Notes under the pieces: generated by a model
What the model was told of the DNA's origin: nothing
The model's database searches: none
Seen by the model: only the letters and a program-made list of their open reading frames with translations
Made by a program: the position numbers and the translations under genes
DNA from: Aculops lycopersici
Taxonomy: Eukaryota > Arthropoda > Arachnida > Trombidiformes > Eriophyidae
NCBI GenBank assembly: GCA_015350385.1
Contig: WNKI01000002.1
Coordinates: 2,473,700 to 2,537,699, forward strand
Reading direction: 5' to 3'
Length of the DNA: 64,000 bases
Shown: positions 54,316-63,848 of the stretch, in pieces
Numbering within the stretch: the stretch's first letter is position 1
Layout: every line of letters starts with the position of its first letter

Positions 54316-55211
54316 TTTGATTGGCTCTTTGATTCTGCCTTCCTATATTCTTGATTCAAATCTTCAAATTGATCTTGTTATGAATTTTGATTTATTTTAT
54401 TTCTAATCTATTGCTCTAGTGTCTTGCTTCCCGCAAACTCTTACCCGCAAAGGATTTCAATCACTTGTTGTCTTGCTCTTGGTCATTGGGATGAACATTG
54501 TAAATTTTAAAGGTATACCTGAAACTAGTTGCGCTGCATCAAGCGGTTCGTTAATACGATGAGCATCACTCAATCATCTAGTGGATTAATTGATTGAACG
54601 GGTGAGAAATATGATTACTTTCATCTAGACTAAACTAGAATATACCAAATCAATTCAAACTAAATAAGATGATATCACTTCGCCGAGACGATGGACTAAA
54701 CTTTAAACAGGAAAACAAACTCTTGGCCAGGCGCTTACTTGGTGGAGTTGCAAGCAAAAGTTTGCCAAGCACTATGGGCAATCAACTAAACTTTTTGTGT
54801 TAGACCTCGGAAATGTAACATTAGCCCATCATGAGTTTGGCGTTGCGATTGCGCAATACCATTATCAGAAGCCCCACTGGGTACTTGGGGCTTCTCGACG
54901 GCGTCGCAAAAGACCAAAGTCTCGTGAGCTCCTCTTTTGGTTGAATCAAGATTCGAATTGAGCTCGCCAGAGGGAGTCGAGGGTTGCGCGAGCACATGTT
55001 TACGAAATCGCGCAAATTAGTGCGTTTCTTTCGTTTGTTTTGTGCTGCAGAGAAGTGCTAATTCCGGAAATTCCTACTCAGCGAGCAGCAAGCAAAACAC
55101 GTGAATTTTCACCGAGTTTGTTGTCATTGAATCTAAGCAGATCACTTTCCATTATTGTGAATAAGTTGGGCCACCTATCATCTTAAATAGGTTTATATTA
55201 TACCAATCAAC
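54316..55211. promoter_or_regulatory. Divergent region between guanylate cyclase and EF-G1
   Basis: About 0.9 kb between two divergent start codons. It should hold the cyclase promoter and 5' UTR and the EF-G1 promoter. No exon or clear core element was recognised. Confidence 0.4.
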
Positions 55212-57626
55212 TTGCCCAGAATGCTAATCGGTAGACTTAGCAAGCCCTTCGTGGCTCAAGCTAGGAAGAGGCTGGCGCTTGATATTAGCCGGATCGCAGT
55301 AAGATTTGCCTCAATCTCACCTCAAGGCGAAGTGCCTCCCCTAGAGAGACTTAGGAATATTGGAGTCTCCGCTCATATTGATAGTGGAAAGACAACTCTA
55401 ACTGAGAGACTTTTATATTACACTGGAAGAATTGATGAAATGCACGAAGTTAGAGGAAAGGATCAAGTTGGTGCAAAGATGGACTCCATGGAGTTGGAGA
55501 GACAAAGAGGTATCACAATCCAATCTGCAGCCACCTATGTGTCCTGGAGAAAACATTTCATCAATATTATCGACACTCCAGGTCACGTGGACTTTACTGT
55601 GGAAGTTGAGCGCGCGCTTAGAGTATTGGATGGTGCAATATTGGTACTTTGCTCAGTTGGTGGTGTCCAGTCGCAAACAATGACTGTAACGAGACAGATG
55701 AAGAGATATAGTGTGCCATGTTTAGCTTTTATCAACAAATTAGACCGAACGAGCGCAAACCCAGAGCGAGTTTTGGGTCAACTTAGAGATAAGTTGAATT
55801 TCCAAGCTGCTATGTTGCAAATACCCATAGGTTTAGAAACAAAATTGTCAGGTATAATTGATCTCGTCAAGATGCAGAGTTTGTACTTCGATGGACAGAA
55901 TGGTGAGATAGTTAGGCGAGAGCCAGAAATTCCAGCCGCTTACAAGAAGATGGCTGAGGATAAGCGAGTGGAACTTATCGAAACTTTAGCCAATGTTGAC
56001 GAAGAGATAGGAGCTATGTTCTTGGAGGATCTCAAACCAAATGACGAGCAAATCCACGACGCCATTCGAAGGGTTACATTGCAGCGCAAATTTGTTCCAG
56101 TTATGGTTGGATCTGCGCTTAAAAATAAGGGAGTTCAGCCACTGCTAGATGGTGTAGTGGACTATCTACCTAATCCAGCTGAGGTAATAAATTATGCCAT
56201 CGACGAGAGCTCCAGAGATCAGGACGAAAGTGACGACGAAGAGGTTTTACCAGGTGGAGGAGTTAAAAAGATGAGCTCATTAGCTAAGGTCAAGAAGGGA
56301 ACTAGAAAGTCGGAGGCCAGTCAGCTTTCGTCCCGACTTCAACAGTCAGTCAAAAAAGGGGAAAAGTCAGAGACAGAAGCCAATAAGGTTGTCTGCAATC
56401 CAGAAAGAAGTGACAAGCATCCTTTGATTGCTTTGGCCTTCAAGCTTGAAGCAGGTAAATTTGGGCAACTCACCTACCTGAGAGTGTATCAGGGTTGCCT
56501 TAGAAAGGGAGACTATATTATAAACACAAGAACCGGTCGAAGAACAAAGGCATCCAGAGTTGTTAGGATGCACTCGAATGAAATGGAGGATATGGATGTT
56601 GCCTATGCCGGTGATATTTGTGCCTTGTTTGGCATTGATTGTGCCAGTGGTGACTCGTTTGTCACCGATCCAGATTTGAAACTATCAATGGAGTCCATCT
56701 ATGTACCTGAACCTGTGATAAGCATGTCAGTGAAGCCAAAGGAATCTAAACAAACTGACAACTTTTCCAAGGGAATCAGGAGGTTCACTAGGGAGGATCC
56801 AACCCTCAGGTACGAATATGATAATGAAAGCAAGGAGAGTATTATATCTGGAATGGGCGAGTTACATTTAGAAATCTATGCCCAACGACTGGAACGTGAA
56901 TACAATTGCCCCGTTGAGCTGGGTAAACCTAGGGTTGCTTTCACCGAATCCCTCCAGAAACCATGTACATTTGATTATCTTCACAAGAGACAAAGTGGAG
57001 GCGCCGGTCAATATGGTAAAGTTGTGGGTATTGTCGAGCCATTACCACAAAGCCAGAATACAATGATTGTTTTCAGGGACGAAACAAGTGGACCGAATAT
57101 ACCTAAGCAATTTGTTCCCTTTATTGAACGTGGTTTTAGAAAAATGTGCGAGAAGGGCCCACTAACAGGAAACAAGATTTCGGGCATATGTTTTAGATTA
57201 CAAGATGGAGCTAATCATGCGGTGGACTCAAATGAGATAGCCTTCACAGAGGCCGTCTACGGAGCTATGCGACAGATATTTGAGTATGGTCAGTGGAATA
57301 TTTTGGAGCCAATAATGCGAGCTGAGGTTACAGTCCCATCTGAGTTCATTGGTGAGGTAATGTCGTTGATGACAAGGAAGAGCGCAGTAATAACGAGTAC
57401 CGATGACCAAGATGGTTGGTCTACTCTTAGAGCTGAAGTGCCATTGAACGAGATGTTTGGTTTCTCCTCGTTACTCAGATCAGCAACTCAAGGTAAAGGT
57501 GAATATACCATGGAATACTCGAGATACTCGCCAGCTCGACCGGATCTAGAGTCGGAGCTGAAACGCCAAACGCAACAAGCTGATGAGAAGACAAGAGGCA
57601 AGCAAAGCGCCAAAGGCAAGAGATGA
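55212..57626 (+). CDS. GFM1: Mitochondrial elongation factor G1
   Basis: Translational GTPase of 804 residues that drives ribosome translocation in mitochondria. A basic N-terminus (MLIGRLSKPFVAQARKRLA) fits a targeting peptide. G-domain motifs: SAHIDSGKTTLTERL (P-loop), RGITIQSA (switch I), DTPGHVDFT (G3) and NKLD (G4). Further conserved blocks are GSALKNKGVQPLLD, KFGQLTYLRVYQG, YAGDICALFGIDCASGD, ISGMGELHLEIYAQRLERE, RQSGGAGQYGKV and GEYTMEYSRYSP. These match GFM1 rather than the recycling factor GFM2. A charged insertion of roughly 60 residues (about 330-395) sits between the G domain and domain II; human GFM1 (751 residues) is shorter here. Intronless. An AATAAA at 57698 is the likely poly(A) signal. 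Confidence 0.96.
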   Translation: MPRMLIGRLSKPFVAQARKRLALDISRIAVRFASISPQGEVPPLERLRNIGVSAHIDSGKTTLTERLLYYTGRIDEMHEVRGKDQVGAKMDSMELERQRGITIQSAATYVSWRKHFINIIDTPGHVDFTVEVERALRVLDGAILVLCSVGGVQSQTMTVTRQMKRYSVPCLAFINKLDRTSANPERVLGQLRDKLNFQAAMLQIPIGLETKLSGIIDLVKMQSLYFDGQNGEIVRREPEIPAAYKKMAEDKRVELIETLANVDEEIGAMFLEDLKPNDEQIHDAIRRVTLQRKFVPVMVGSALKNKGVQPLLDGVVDYLPNPAEVINYAIDESSRDQDESDDEEVLPGGGVKKMSSLAKVKKGTRKSEASQLSSRLQQSVKKGEKSETEANKVVCNPERSDKHPLIALAFKLEAGKFGQLTYLRVYQGCLRKGDYIINTRTGRRTKASRVVRMHSNEMEDMDVAYAGDICALFGIDCASGDSFVTDPDLKLSMESIYVPEPVISMSVKPKESKQTDNFSKGIRRFTREDPTLRYEYDNESKESIISGMGELHLEIYAQRLEREYNCPVELGKPRVAFTESLQKPCTFDYLHKRQSGGAGQYGKVVGIVEPLPQSQNTMIVFRDETSGPNIPKQFVPFIERGFRKMCEKGPLTGNKISGICFRLQDGANHAVDSNEIAFTEAVYGAMRQIFEYGQWNILEPIMRAEVTVPSEFIGEVMSLMTRKSAVITSTDDQDGWSTLRAEVPLNEMFGFSSLLRSATQGKGEYTMEYSRYSPARPDLESELKRQTQQADEKTRGKQSAKGKR

Positions 57627-57697
57627 TTGCAATTCACATCTATTGCGCATCGTCGTCGTCTTCGTTGTTGTGTATAATTTATCATCTTTATGTTATT

Positions 57698-57703
57698 AAT
57701 AAA
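57698..57703 (+). terminator. Poly(A) signal of GFM1
   Basis: AATAAA 72 bp after the GFM1 stop, in the convergent 263-bp spacer before the Ser-rich membrane protein. Confidence 0.65.
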
Positions 57704-57889
57704 ACTCAATTGTTATATTCAATCCAACTCCTCTTCATGTTGTTCTATGTACGATGTTTGATCAAGAGCGTTTGTTCTACCTTAAAGCTCCAACCCAAAG
57801 ATGATCCGCTTGTTGATTTACATGTACCATCACTCATCCTCTTGTAAGTCGCGGAATATCCTTTGTATTTCTTGCAACTCCCCGGCTAG

Positions 57890-59110
57890 TCACTTATTTG
57901 GCGTCGAGCGACCAGATGGTTGCGAGGCGGCAGATGCAGGAGTCACGGCGGATCTAGCTGACACTTGCGAGCTATTTGCATTGGATGCATGAGCCGAGGA
58001 ACCAGCGGCCGAGCGTGGAGTGCTCACTGCCGAAGAGCCGGCCGCCGAGACAGGGGTGCTTCCAGTCATCCTTAGCGAACCGGAAACCATTCGCGAACCA
58101 TTGGCCGTTGAGTGGAGGGTGCTGCCGACTGCACTACTTCCCAGGCGACTAGGCGACATGTTGCTGCCAGCTACACTACTTCCCAGGCGACTAGGCGACA
58201 TGTTGCTGCCGGCTACACTGCTTCCCAGGTGACTCGGCGACATGTTGCTGCCAACTGCACTGCCTCCCAGGCGACTGGGCGACATGTTGCTGCCCACTGC
58301 ACTGCCAGCATTGCTTGGCGACATGTTGCTTCCGCCAACACGACTACCTACATGGCTACCAATTCGACTCGAGGCCATTCGGCTGCCCATTGCACTATTT
58401 CCGGCCGCACTATTAACATGACTTCCCACGTGACTGAACCTACTTCTGGCGCCCATATTGCTTGTTGAGCTCAAAATGCTAGCGGCAACATTGGAGGCGC
58501 GCGATTTTTGCAACGCCGAGTCCATGGTTGAGTTCAGGTTTGAGCTTGAGCGGTGGCTAGCTCCAAGGCTTGACAAACGAGACATGTTGCTAGCCTTGGA
58601 AAGACGTGATAAGACACTAGCGCCGCCTCGGCTGCTCACGGATGAGTCAAGCGTTGATCCAAACTTGGATGCATGACTAACGGCACTGCTCCTAGCTGCA
58701 TTGCTACTTAGATTGCTTCCGCTCAATTTGCTATTTGCCATGCCCGAGTGGCAAGAGTTCAGCTTGGAAATGGGAGTCGAGTGGAGGCTTGGCGTTGAGC
58801 CCGTGTTTAAGCCATCCTCTCCCGGTCCGGCCAAAATCTCCGAAGTTTGTGATTGGAAGCCGGCAATGGAGGAGACATTGCTTACTCGACTTGACGGCGC
58901 TTGCGATTCGCCAGCCTGACTTCCGACTGGAGCCATCTGGCTGCCCTCAGGGGCCACCTGACTTCCGGTCCCCTCGACGTCGGCTGGTGCCTGACTATCC
59001 ACTACCTCGGACTCTATGCCCGATTTCCGCTTGTGGCCTGCGCATCCTATGATTAGGAAGGAGATGCAAAACATGGCCATTAGTACAACTAATACAGTTT
59101 CACCAATCAT
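57890..59110 (-). CDS. Ser-rich single-pass membrane protein with 14-residue repeats
   Basis: Protein of 406 residues of unknown family. Residues 5-24 (TVLVVLMAMFCISFLIIGCA) form one hydrophobic segment, either a signal anchor or an uncleaved signal. A basic GHKRKSG follows, so the rest is probably cytosolic. The rest is almost entirely Ser, Ala, Gly, Asn and Met with short repeating words: GSQMAPVGSQ, SRLSKASNMSRLSSLG, and a regular array of 14-residue units such as SNMSPSRLGSSVAG at about residues 255-325. No enzymatic motif is present. Codon use in the repeats is regular, and the repeat persists at both DNA and protein level, supporting translation. The start codon is that of the transmembrane frame, 407 bp from divergent GPN1. 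Confidence 0.6.
   Translation of the reverse strand: MIGETVLVVLMAMFCISFLIIGCAGHKRKSGIESEVVDSQAPADVEGTGSQVAPEGSQMAPVGSQAGESQAPSSRVSNVSSIAGFQSQTSEILAGPGEDGLNTGSTPSLHSTPISKLNSCHSGMANSKLSGSNLSSNAARSSAVSHASKFGSTLDSSVSSRGGASVLSRLSKASNMSRLSSLGASHRSSSNLNSTMDSALQKSRASNVAASILSSTSNMGARSRFSHVGSHVNSAAGNSAMGSRMASSRIGSHVGSRVGGSNMSPSNAGSAVGSNMSPSRLGGSAVGSNMSPSHLGSSVAGSNMSPSRLGSSVAGSNMSPSRLGSSAVGSTLHSTANGSRMVSGSLRMTGSTPVSAAGSSAVSTPRSAAGSSAHASNANSSQVSARSAVTPASAASQPSGRSTPNK
58130..58330 (-). repeat. 42-bp coding tandem repeat
   Basis: About four to five copies of a 42-bp unit (14 codons, peptide SNMSPSRLGSSVAG-like). Adjacent copies differ at a few positions; on the plus strand the core reads CGACTAGGCGACATGTTGCT. 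An internal slippage or unequal-exchange origin is likely. Confidence 0.85.
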
Positions 59111-59517
59111 TTTGACCTAATATTATTCCTTGTCTGTCTATCTATCTTCTCTATCGGGCTTACTGATTGATCGTTAATTGATCCAATTCATCAATATCAA
59201 TAAATAACTACTCATAAATCCTCCTAAAGTTTGTGAGTTTGGCCAAATTTTCAAACCGGTACCACAAACGACTGTCTACCGCTGCTCATGAGGTATAGGT
59301 GGTGATACACGCAAGAAGTAAAAAGAGCAGCATCAGCCGATGAAATGAAAACAGAAGCAGACGAGTAGAGCGAGAGGTAGAGCACAAAAAACATACAGTT
59401 TGAAGCTAAATAATTGCATTTACCGCGCGAGCAGCATGCGATAGCATGCGGTAGCATGCAGTAGCATGCGATAGTATTCCATTAGAACCAATTTAGTATT
59501 TACAAATTCCATCTGCC
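59111..59517. promoter_or_regulatory. Divergent promoter with a 10-bp GCATGC repeat
   Basis: This 407-bp spacer between divergent starts holds four successive copies of a roughly 10-bp unit, TAGCATGCGG-like, at about 59435-59475, each with the palindrome GCATGC. It lies 40-80 bp upstream of the GPN1 start codon. Confidence 0.6.
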
Positions 59518-60510
59518 ATGGATATTGATTCACCTATAAGGCAAGAGCCAACTGCTCTAAAGGCTCCGGATATCAGGATGTCTCAAAGTACACCGGAATC
59601 AGCAACATCAACAGCCTCCTCGAAGGAGCATAATAAATCCTCATGCCTCATAATATTAGGTATGGCCGGTTCAGGCAAAACTACCTTTGTAGACAAGTTA
59701 GCCGAGCACTTGTTCGAAGAGGACACACCCGCCTATTTGGTAAATTTAGATCCAGCCTGTCTAGAGGTTCCCTATCCCTCGAACATTGATATCAGGGATA
59801 CGATAAACTATAAGCGGGTAATGAAAGAGTACGAGTTAGGACCGAATGGAGCTATTATAACATCACTCAATCTATTTGCAACGAAATTTGATCAGCTAGC
59901 AACGCTTATCGATCAAAAGAAGAATGAGATGAAACATTTCATCTTCGACACACCAGGCCAAATCGAGATCTTCAACTGGTCGGCCTCGGGTATGATCATA
60001 ACCGAAACTTTAGCCTCTTTAATGCCAACGGCAATTGTCTATGTTATGGACACAGTGAGAAATAGAAATCCAGCCACCTTTATGTCGAACATGTTATACG
60101 CTTGTTCAATGGTATACAAATCCAAGTTGCCTATCATTGTAGTTCTAAACAAGACCGACCTGCAACCGAGTGATTTCATCATGGACTGGATGACAAATTT
60201 TGATTCCTTTGTGGACGCCTTAGAGAATGAGAAAGGTTACATCTCAAATTTAACTAGGTCTCTAGCCCTGGCATTAGATAGCTTCTACTCGGAATTAAAG
60301 ACAGTAGCTGTATCGTCAGTCACAGGAATAGGAATGACTAGGTTTTTAGAGGCAGTCGAAGAAGCCCGAAAGGAGTACAATGAAATCTATCTTCCCGAAA
60401 GAGAAGCCGCAAAGGAAGATGCCTTAAAAATTGCGAGAGATCTGCAAAATATGACAGTAAAAGTAGGGACTATCCCTGAAGAGGACGAAGATGATCAACA
60501 AGATGAATAA
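59518..60510 (+). CDS. GPN1: GPN-loop GTPase 1 (RNA polymerase II assembly/import)
   Basis: Protein of 330 residues. The P-loop is GMAGSGKTT (48-56), the defining Gly-Pro-Asn insertion is at 108-110 in YELGPNGAI, the G3-like motif is DTPGQIEIFNWSASG and G4 is NKTDL. NIDIRDTINYK, NLFATKFDQ and FMSNMLYACSMVYKSKLP match GPN1 rather than GPN2 or GPN3. GPN1 forms a heterodimer with GPN3 and is needed to assemble and import RNA polymerase II. The tail is acidic (EEDEDDQQDE), as in homologues, though shorter than in human (374 residues). An AATAAA overlaps the stop. Confidence 0.95.
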   Translation: MDIDSPIRQEPTALKAPDIRMSQSTPESATSTASSKEHNKSSCLIILGMAGSGKTTFVDKLAEHLFEEDTPAYLVNLDPACLEVPYPSNIDIRDTINYKRVMKEYELGPNGAIITSLNLFATKFDQLATLIDQKKNEMKHFIFDTPGQIEIFNWSASGMIITETLASLMPTAIVYVMDTVRNRNPATFMSNMLYACSMVYKSKLPIIVVLNKTDLQPSDFIMDWMTNFDSFVDALENEKGYISNLTRSLALALDSFYSELKTVAVSSVTGIGMTRFLEAVEEARKEYNEIYLPEREAAKEDALKIARDLQNMTVKVGTIPEEDEDDQQDE

Positions 60511-61032
60511 ATAGATATGATATTCAATCCACCATCTTGTGAGTTTATACTTCTATGATATAACCCCGTGGAAAATTATATAAAAGGCTTACAAGGAAAC
60601 GTACTTATGCGATCATCGCCAAAATCTAATTTCGATATATCAAATCGATAGAGCTCTTCAAGCTGAACATTTTGGGCTATCTCATTTTCTCGTTTCATTT
60701 TTCGTTCTCAAGTTACAGACGAAATACTGATTTTTGTAACAATTCATCATAACAAGTCACCTCCATGCCCTGAAGAGTCATCAGTGGTCTCGTTTGAAAA
60801 TTTTTTGGAATAAAACGGAAGTTTCGCCGAGTGAAATTTGATCAGGGTGCTGCCAACATCATGTGCACAAATTTCCAGGACAATCAGAAGATGATGACAT
60901 GGTATGTTTCCTTGTTAGAGGCGCCTGGTTGAACACATACAACAGGTTGTCGACTGTTTTTTATTTTCAAGGAGCCAAAGCAAATCAGGCCTGAATTTTT
61001 ATATGAGGTCATTATTGCCAAGAGGATAAGAC
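60511..61032. other. Convergent spacer between GPN1 and IPMK
   Basis: 522 bp without a supported gene. The sequence is plain AT-rich unique DNA carrying the 3' UTRs of both neighbours. No conserved element was recognised. Confidence 0.5.
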
Positions 61033-62352
61033 TCACTGAGCGTTAGTCGACTGTAGTTCGAGCCTCCCAAAGAATGAGATTAATTTCCTAAGACCGAAGA
61101 TATAATTTTCATCTCGCTCGATAACCTTCGTCTCACTGCGATTATAAGGTTGACTTGGTTGTTTCAATGATGATTTGTTGTGGTGGACATGGAAAACATG
61201 GGCGAAGTCTATCATTGATACTCTAACTCCATCAGTGAGATCTTCAATCTTGAAACTGTTAGTACTGGTATTTTTATATGAATCATAAACAATCAAGATG
61301 GATGATGAGAAGAATTTCAATTGGCCAATGTTTTGAGTCTCGAACCAATGTAATAATCCTCTGAGTCTTGCTAGAATTTTTCCAATCGTGGCCAACTTGT
61401 CTTTTGGGTTTTTTAATGGATCAAAGTAGCTACCTAGCGCCTTCAAAACTTGTGCGTCAGTCTCTAGCGACTTGCCGAATGTTTTGTCCTTAATTTGGTC
61501 GCCAAGTTTCATTCCGAGAATGCGGAAGCCAAACTCACGCAAACGCATGTATTTAGTGGATTGCTCCAAAACTTTCTCTTTAACAGCAATAGGGTCATAG
61601 GTGATCCTGCCTATCTTTATATCGAGGATACACGGTTCATGGCAATGTGAGGTCAAGTCCTCCAGGCAGAGGAAGTTGATCTTTTTATAATCTCTTGCAC
61701 AGGCTGTCTTTTCGATGGGATCGAGTCCGTAACAAGGACAGGTGGTTTCGTCGGAATAAACAGAGATTTTGAAGTTTTCAAGGTTCGATGCTGCTTGTTC
61801 TGATTGCTCAAGGTCCTCACTCTTGGTACTTTGGGTGTCACACGATTGATTTTTCAATAGTTTAACATGATTAAAATTTGCCACATATGGAGATAGCGAC
61901 TTGAATAAGGCAGAGTTAACAGGGCATTCACATTTTCTAGCTGGATGAGTGAGTAGCTTAAAGTAACTATAATAGTATTGATTCAGATCCTCCTCAACAA
62001 ATTGACTAGATTCCGTCGTTTGATTGGCATCATCATCACCCCTAAACTCGACAAAGTTTGTCTTGATAATTTCATCGTGGGTTTGCTGAACATATTGGTG
62101 TTGATTACTGCGTTTGAAGTATTCGATAAACTGGTAGAAGAGATGCTCCCGACGTCCTCGAACACATCTAACATTGAATGGTTTGAGACATAGCTCAGGT
62201 TGGTCCTTTATTTTAAAGAATCCAGCATGACCAGCAACTTGGTTCTTATTGGGCACCAAGTCGTTTCCGGAAAAAGATTCTGGACTTATGAGAAGATCTA
62301 AAAACTTGTTTCTATCAAAATCTGGAGATCTCAGAGGTGGGGGTTCACTCAT
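61033..62352 (-). CDS. IPMK: Inositol polyphosphate multikinase-like kinase
   Basis: Member of the inositol phosphate kinase family, 439 residues. Motifs in order: NQVAGHAGFFKI and LCLKPFN (ATP site, with the catalytic-type Lys), the substrate-binding PxxxDxKxG signature as CILDIKIGRITYDP, LREFGFRILGMKL, SSILIVYDSY and the metal-binding VSMIDFAHVF, ending with ENYIFGLRKLISFF. The QVAGH start and IDFAH ending favour IPMK, which makes IP4 and IP5 and can phosphorylate PIP2, over IP3K or IP6K. An Asp/Glu/Ser-rich insertion with several cysteines (about 110-220) precedes the signature, where homologues are also variable. Intronless; convergent with GPN1. Confidence 0.85.
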   Translation of the reverse strand: MSEPPPLRSPDFDRNKFLDLLISPESFSGNDLVPNKNQVAGHAGFFKIKDQPELCLKPFNVRCVRGRREHLFYQFIEYFKRSNQHQYVQQTHDEIIKTNFVEFRGDDDANQTTESSQFVEEDLNQYYYSYFKLLTHPARKCECPVNSALFKSLSPYVANFNHVKLLKNQSCDTQSTKSEDLEQSEQAASNLENFKISVYSDETTCPCYGLDPIEKTACARDYKKINFLCLEDLTSHCHEPCILDIKIGRITYDPIAVKEKVLEQSTKYMRLREFGFRILGMKLGDQIKDKTFGKSLETDAQVLKALGSYFDPLKNPKDKLATIGKILARLRGLLHWFETQNIGQLKFFSSSILIVYDSYKNTSTNSFKIEDLTDGVRVSMIDFAHVFHVHHNKSSLKQPSQPYNRSETKVIERDENYIFGLRKLISFFGRLELQSTNAQ

Positions 62353-62773
62353 GATTGTGTGAACAGTACTATTGCTAATTAGATCTGATTAGTTTAATCT
62401 TGGAGTTGATAAATTTCACTGGTTGTCATTTGATCAATGGTGACCACAAAGTAATAGAGTTTTGATCGTTGCAATCAATGGATTGAACTAACTACAATAT
62501 GTAATAGCGAGAGAGATAGGAAAAGTAATGTAATAATTCATATGTGGTAAGTTGCGAAGACTGATAGAACGAGAAAGGGAGATATTATGCGTGTTGAGGG
62601 AAAGCGAATGAGCGAGAGAAGGGAAAAACACATACACTTTTTCTTTTCCTAAAAACAGTGTGAGCTGTTGGCTTTCCTATTGCTAGACTGCTGTACTTAC
62701 ACAACAATAACACGAGTGTGACTCTTACATCATCAGGATTTGCAGAAAATCATTAAATCTCTTATCCTCTCAA
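62353..62773. promoter_or_regulatory. Divergent promoter between IPMK and the E3BD protein
   Basis: 421 bp between divergent starts. A GATTTGCAG sequence at about 62737-62745 upstream of the plus-strand ATG could be a splice acceptor of a 5' UTR intron. No gene was seen. Confidence 0.35.
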
Positions 62774-63115
62774 ATGGCCTCAAATCATTTACATCAGGCG
62801 GCCAGAAAGTCGCAGGCCATGGGCCCGAGTGTTAGGAATCTATTGATGCATTACCAACTGGATCCAGCTAGAATAATCTCGACTGGCCCGCACCAAACTC
62901 TGCTAAAATGTGATGTACTCAACTATATCGGTCAAAACAACTTACAACCCTCAGCCAGTACAAGTAACAATCATCAGCGCCAATCCTCTGTAACTTCTAG
63001 TGACTCAGATGTTAAACCCAAAATGTTTGTACCAAATCTGGACATTAGTGGCTACCAGCCGAAGGGTGGACCCGAGAGTTTCTCGAAGATAGCCAAGAAA
63101 CTATTGGATATGTAG
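62774..63115 (+). CDS. Stand-alone E3-binding-domain protein (PDHX/E2-type peripheral subunit-binding domain)
   Basis: Protein of 113 residues. Residues 16-58 form a peripheral subunit-binding fold: MGPSVRNLLMHYQLDPARI, then STGPHQTLLKCDVLNYI. This matches the E3-binding domain of pyruvate dehydrogenase X, DLAT and other E2 subunits, in which (P)xxR..L and the TGP..G(R/I)x.K.D pattern are diagnostic. No lipoyl domain or acyltransferase domain is present. After a Ser/Asn/Gln-rich linker comes a conserved-looking C-terminal segment, PNLDISGYQPKGGPESF, SKIAKKLLDM. It could be a small adaptor bringing E3 (dihydrolipoamide dehydrogenase) to a 2-oxoacid dehydrogenase, which is inference. No clear mitochondrial presequence is visible beyond a short polar N-terminus. 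Confidence 0.65.
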   Translation: MASNHLHQAARKSQAMGPSVRNLLMHYQLDPARIISTGPHQTLLKCDVLNYIGQNNLQPSASTSNNHQRQSSVTSSDSDVKPKMFVPNLDISGYQPKGGPESFSKIAKKLLDM

Positions 63116-63184
63116 ATTTTAGACGCGGCGTGTAGAATTATTGTTAATCATGTGTTTGTTGAATTATTTCGTTTATTATAATAT

Positions 63185-63190
63185 AATAAA
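63185..63190 (+). terminator. Poly(A) signal of the E3BD protein gene
   Basis: AATAAA 70 bp after the stop at 63115, in the convergent spacer before ATP synthase epsilon. Confidence 0.6.
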
Positions 63191-63242
63191 TTTCTAACAT
63201 AAACTGTTACCTCATCCTGACTAATTTTAGTAGTAACTATAG

Positions 63243-63422
63243 TTACTTCTGAGCCACTGCCTCCTTCTTGGTGGACGCCTCGGCTCCATATCTCTTAATG
63301 GAGGCCTCACCTTGCCCTGGGTATTTGGCTCGCGCTTCTGGCTTGATTGCCAGTCGCAGCTCTTTAGCGGCGATTTGCGAGAATCTAAGGTAGTTTAGTC
63401 CGAGTTCCCTCCAGTAGACCAT
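63243..63422 (-). CDS. ATP5F1E: ATP synthase subunit epsilon, mitochondrial
   Basis: Short gene of 59 residues, below the size usually reported as an open frame. It begins MVYWRELGLNYLRFSQIAAK and continues ELRLAIKPEARAKYPG, closely matching animal ATP synthase F1 epsilon (human 51 residues, Drosophila stunted 61), including the W-R-x-x-G-L-x-Y-x-R/x-S-Q-I motif. It is part of the central stalk of F1 in the mitochondrial matrix. The basic and Ala-rich tail (AEASTKKEAVAQK) is longer than in human. The start has an AAAATGG context, a good match to animal consensus. No cleavable presequence is seen, which is normal for this subunit. Confidence 0.93.
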   Translation of the reverse strand: MVYWRELGLNYLRFSQIAAKELRLAIKPEARAKYPGQGEASIKRYGAEASTKKEAVAQK

Positions 63423-63848
63423 TTTGATTAATTGATTTTGAGCTATTCGAAGTTTAATAACAAAAGTTGAGGAAAATTACGAAATTCTGAAAGCTGAAAA
63501 TAATCCAGTGAACATGGAGAAATCGAAACACCACGTTGAGCATATGCGCGTGAGCGAAGCACGCAGAAGGCACAAGGTCGTTGAGGCAAAGTGAGTTTCG
63601 CTTCCCTAAAAAGTGAACAAGCGACCACCCATAAGCTAGCCAACACACATTAACCACTAAGACAAAGTGAAGGATAGAGTTAACAAAATCTAGATCATAG
63701 TCCTTATTTCTTGAGTATGTTTATTAATTGTCCCTGTTGGTGTAGCTGCTGATGATAGTTTTCTGCTATTGATGTGGTTGTTTTTGTTGATAACAATGGC
63801 GAAGGCACTATAACAATGTAACAATTTTCTGGTGTCATAACTCAACTA
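63423..63848. other. Spacer upstream of ATP synthase epsilon
   Basis: 426 bp holding the ATP synthase epsilon promoter and the 3' UTR of the next minus-strand gene. No further gene was seen. Confidence 0.45.
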
